DNA of 41,003 nt from a virus, in the IMG/VR virus record IMGVR_UViG_3300049448_000412, positions 1 through 41,003 of that record; one strand, written 5' to 3'. Made by a program: the position numbers and the translations under genes. The notes under the pieces are model-generated. The model saw only the letters and a program-made list of their open reading frames with translations, was not told where the DNA came from and searched no databases. Shown piece by piece: positions 38,315-41,003 of this stretch; the stretch's first letter is position 1; every line of letters starts with the position of its first letter.

Positions 38315-40629
38315 CCCGGTGGCCCTCCCATCGGCACCGGCGGTCGCGCGCCAGGGCCTGGAGGCGCGGGCTGATTTCCAACCAGACTAGTCGGCATGGT
38401 ATTGCCTTGCGACAATGGTGACGGCTGGTTGCCCTGGGCCGCCCGCGCCATCTGGTCCATGCCGCCGCCCAGAGCGCCAGACCCGGGAGCGCCGAGCGGA
38501 CCCAACGGCGCGCCACCGGTCAGGGCTGGAAGGATGCCGCGCTGGCCGGCCGGGACGCCGGCTTGGCTTGCCAGGAGCCCGGCGGTCAAGTCGGAGGCGA
38601 TTTTCTGGACGCCCATTTGCACGCCTTGCTGCACGCCGGCCTCGACCTTCTGGGCGAGCGCCTGCTGCTCGCCGCCGCCTTGCTGCTGTTGCTGGAGTTT
38701 TTCGAGATCGTCGTCGGACGGTACGATTTCGTCGCCGTCGAGCCCGATGGTCTGAGCGACGCTGCGAAGCACCGCGCCACGGCCCTTGATTCCGATGATC
38801 CCCATATCAATTGGATTCGCCGTGCTTTGAAGAAACTCAACCTGACGCTGTCGTTGGGTTTCACGCTGAATAGCAACGCTCACTCCTTGCACCGAAACAT
38901 TTTCCTCGCCTGTCAAAAGCCCGGTCGTATCACTGAGCAACACCAAGTCTACAAGCTGTTGTAGCGCAGGCTCGAACAGCTCGCGGTCTAAGTTCGCTGC
39001 AACGGTTTGAAGCACTTTGCTCGCATTGTTCATGAGCATGGCCAAACCGGATGCGGTGCGTCCTGCGCCGCCACCGGGCTGGCCGCCGATGTATTTGGGG
39101 ATTGCTGAGATGTCGTCCGCTAGATCGACAAAGGCCCTGAACACGGTCAGCAGGTCTTGCGAATTGCTCTGCGGTTGGAAAAATTCAACGGGAGGTTTCG
39201 AGTTGTTGCCAACTGGGTCGGAGGACGCGTGAAATCTCTTCCAAGGATACAGTTCCTCAACATTATCCTCGGGCCGGACGCGATCGTCATTTATGACCAC
39301 CATCGGTCCGGAGGAAATGGAGAGATTGTTGACCAGCGAGCGCAGCGTGGCGTTAGCAACGTCTTGTAGATCGGCGATCATGTCGACGAGGCCGTTGCCG
39401 ACGGGGGTGCCGGGGACTTTCTCGAAGCTGGTTATGTAATAGGAATGCCTTGCTCGCGGCGAGGGGGAGAGGTTGGCCTTGATGATGTGGCTGCCGATGA
39501 CGTAGGCGTCGACGTGGTAGTCGCGCAATTCGTCGGCGATGCCGGGCATGCCGTAGTCCTGCAGGAGGCGGCCCTGGATGTTGCCGTGGAATTCCATCTG
39601 GGTGATGAGGCCGGAGCGGTTCCAGGCCGGGTTCTCGCGGCTTTCCAGGACGGAGCGTTCGGCGTCGGTGGTGTCCCAGTTGTCGTAGAGGCCGCCGCGG
39701 CCGTATTCGTCGAGGACAGCACGGACCTCGTCCTGGTCGAAGCCGGGCAGGTCGAGGAGGTCGTTGAGCTCGGCGCGGGTGAGGCGTGATTTCTCGATGA
39801 CGTTGGCGTTGGCGATGTCCGCCACGCCCGGCGTAAACCAGATATCGAACGGGGATATCCGGCTCCAGACCATTTTCGGGATCTGGCGCACCAGCGGCTG
39901 CCCGTTGTTCCACTTGACCTCGGGGGCGATGCGGACGGTGGGGCCCTTGATGCAGGCGAACGGGAAGATGGGGAGATCCACGATGAATTCGGCCAGGGCG
40001 TGATAAAATCCACCCTCGCGCAGGATCTCCTCGATCCTGTCCTCGGCGACCTGGGCCTGGTCGGCGGCTTTCTTCTTGGCGGCGTCGGAGGCCGACTCCA
40101 TGAGGGCGGTGCGGCGCATCTGGACGTCCTGCGGGGACGGGGCCTGGCCGGTCGTCTGCATGATCATCTGCTGCTCGTGGGCCATGAGCGCATCGATCTT
40201 CTGGACGATATCGGGTGGCACGTCGGGATCGGCCGGCGGGCGAATCGACCAGGGCCGGTCGGAGCCGAGATAGATATCGCGCAGGAGCGAGGAGGCGGCG
40301 CGGCACTTCTGGGCGGACAAACGCGCAAAAACCTCCGAGCCCCCAAACTTCTTGACCTCCTGGAACTTGGTTGGCGAATATTGGCCGTTGAAGGTGCGCA
40401 ACGCCTCGAGCAAGCGATTGGACCAGCCGGCGGCGGTATTGCGGTGGTTGCGGAAGATTTCGAATTGTGAACGTACCCAACCAACTAAAGCTGGCGGCGC
40501 TGGTTCTGGCGGTGCAGCGGCTTGAGCGCGAGCAAGTTGCTGAGCTTGTAGGTGAGCCTCAAGCGCCGCTGGCGGCACGACACTTAGAACGCCTTGCTGG
40601 CCGAGTGGGTTGGTTGCCATGGGCGCCAT
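38311..40629 (-). CDS. Portal protein, 772 aa
   Basis: Forms the dodecameric DNA channel at the capsid vertex. The N-terminal segment is Ala/Pro/Gln-rich; residues ~50-400 include the wing/stem-type text LLRDIYLGSDRPWSIRPP, VWSRISPFDIWFTPGV and Y-Y-I-T-S-F-E-K-V-P-G. The central helical stem region (ADLQDVANATLRSLVNNL; NNASKVLQTVAANLDRELF) is typical of podoviral portals of 700+ residues. The last ~120 residues are Gln/Gly/Pro-rich and probably disordered (QQQQQGGGEQQ). The start may also be at the second ATG (40620). It is divergent from the terminase-small-like gene and heads the late series. Confidence 0.82.
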   Translation of the reverse strand: MAPMATNPLGQQGVLSVVPPAALEAHLQAQQLARAQAAAPPEPAPPALVGWVRSQFEIFRNHRNTAAGWSNRLLEALRTFNGQYSPTKFQEVKKFGGSEVFARLSAQKCRAASSLLRDIYLGSDRPWSIRPPADPDVPPDIVQKIDALMAHEQQMIMQTTGQAPSPQDVQMRRTALMESASDAAKKKAADQAQVAEDRIEEILREGGFYHALAEFIVDLPIFPFACIKGPTVRIAPEVKWNNGQPLVRQIPKMVWSRISPFDIWFTPGVADIANANVIEKSRLTRAELNDLLDLPGFDQDEVRAVLDEYGRGGLYDNWDTTDAERSVLESRENPAWNRSGLITQMEFHGNIQGRLLQDYGMPGIADELRDYHVDAYVIGSHIIKANLSPSPRARHSYYITSFEKVPGTPVGNGLVDMIADLQDVANATLRSLVNNLSISSGPMVVINDDRVRPEDNVEELYPWKRFHASSDPVGNNSKPPVEFFQPQSNSQDLLTVFRAFVDLADDISAIPKYIGGQPGGGAGRTASGLAMLMNNASKVLQTVAANLDRELFEPALQQLVDLVLLSDTTGLLTGEENVSVQGVSVAIQRETQRQRQVEFLQSTANPIDMGIIGIKGRGAVLRSVAQTIGLDGDEIVPSDDDLEKLQQQQQGGGEQQALAQKVEAGVQQGVQMGVQKIASDLTAGLLASQAGVPAGQRGILPALTGGAPLGPLGAPGSGALGGGMDQMARAAQGNQPSPLSQGNTMPTSLVGNQPAPPGPGARPPVPMGGPPG

Positions 40630-40632
40630 GCT

Positions 40633-40660
40633 ACCCTATTGGCGGGAAATGTTATAGGGT
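40633..40660. repeat. 7-bp inverted repeat between divergent portal and terminase-like genes
   Basis: ACCCTAT (40633-40639) and ATAGGGT (40654-40660), 14 bp apart, occupy the 37-bp gap between two divergent start codons. Each arm places an AGGG ribosome-site-like sequence before one of the genes. No room remains for two ordinary promoters. Confidence 0.4.
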
Positions 40661-40666
40661 GCGCGG

Positions 40667-41003
40667 ATGTCCGAGCCCACTGAGCCGCCCGATCAAAATT
40701 TAGACGAAACTGCGCTTGCAAAGCTCGCCATGGAGATGGCGATGGCGATCCGCAAGGCGGAAGTGATCTTCGCGGACTACGGCATTGGTCCGGAGGATTT
40801 CTACGAGATATCCAAACTTCCGTACTACAAGCGCGCGTTCGAGCAGTTCACGCTGGAATGGAATTCGGCGCTGTCCACCAACGAGCGGATCAAGCTGACA
40901 AGCGCGGCTTATCTGGAGCAGGCGCTGCCGCGGCTGGGCGCGCGGATGATGAGCGACGAGTCGCTGTCGGCGGCGACCGAGGTGGCCAAGCTGTTTTCGC
41001 GCA
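40667..41003 (+). CDS. Terminase small subunit-like protein (3' end cut by window)
   Basis: ATG at 40667 and open to the end of the window (~112 residues visible). All-helical: LAKLAMEMAMAIRKAEVIFA, then DFYEISKLPYYKRAFEQFTL and LEQALPRLGARMMSDE. The pattern of a helix-turn-helix-like start and a Pro-containing E-Q-A-L-P-R-L segment is typical of small terminase-type proteins placed before the large terminase, whose gene would lie beyond the window. Divergent from portal. Moderately confident. Confidence 0.5.
   Translation, partial: MSEPTEPPDQNLDETALAKLAMEMAMAIRKAEVIFADYGIGPEDFYEISKLPYYKRAFEQFTLEWNSALSTNERIKLTSAAYLEQALPRLGARMMSDESLSAATEVAKLFSR

Noticed and set aside
39353-40480. 375-aa - strand ORF inside the portal gene
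   Set aside because: Out-of-frame shadow of the portal protein, with Arg/Pro/His-rich filler composition.

Overview
The window is one continuous stretch of a temperate, short-tailed (podovirus-like) phage or prophage. It is GC-rich, with tightly packed genes joined by ATGA/TGATG overlaps and strong AGGAGG sites. Several small proteins resemble ones I associate with phages of Rhizobiales (Bradyrhizobium-like). The host is therefore probably an alphaproteobacterium, but this is inference; no host gene or tRNA is visible.

Layout. Positions 1-3.1 kb (+ strand) hold a short lysogeny/control block: small proteins, an excisionase-like protein, a Cro/XRE-type protein with a possibly leaderless promoter, a coiled-coil protein and a tyrosine integrase. 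Next, at 3100-3113, is a perfect 14-bp palindrome identical to the core of bacterial parS. From 40.6 kb back to 3.1 kb the - strand carries one long late (virion and lysis) gene series. In transcription order it runs: portal, two small proteins (one SAP-like), a glycosyltransferase fusion, a second glycosyltransferase-like gene, a repeat-containing basic protein, a lysis cassette, a collagen-like spike, small virion proteins, scaffold, major capsid protein, head-tail adaptor, tail tubular A-like protein, collagen-like fibres and a giant fibre, tail nozzle, and very large low-complexity or internal virion proteins. A + strand terminase-small-like gene starts divergently from portal and leaves the window at the right end.

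The most striking content is a set of self-splicing and homing elements. The major capsid gene is split into three exons by two group I introns. Intron 1 (about 1081 nt) encodes a LAGLIDADG endonuclease whose C-terminal third is written in the intron's own catalytic core (P7, P3', P7', P9). Intron 2 (about 290 nt) has no ORF. A GIY-YIG endonuclease gene sits between the capsid and adaptor genes, its ribosome-binding site buried in a hairpin. Two HNH genes lie antisense inside the late series, each overlapping the 3' end of a late gene. Three endonuclease families and two introns thus occur in one 41-kb region.

Other points of note: four collagen-like proteins, three sharing an N-terminal anchor; a fibre with a SPRY-like domain nested in a duplicated module; glycosyltransferases that could decorate the Thr-rich fibres; and a possible ADP-ribosyltransferase-like segment in the largest virion protein. 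All calls come from reading the sequence; no database search was run.
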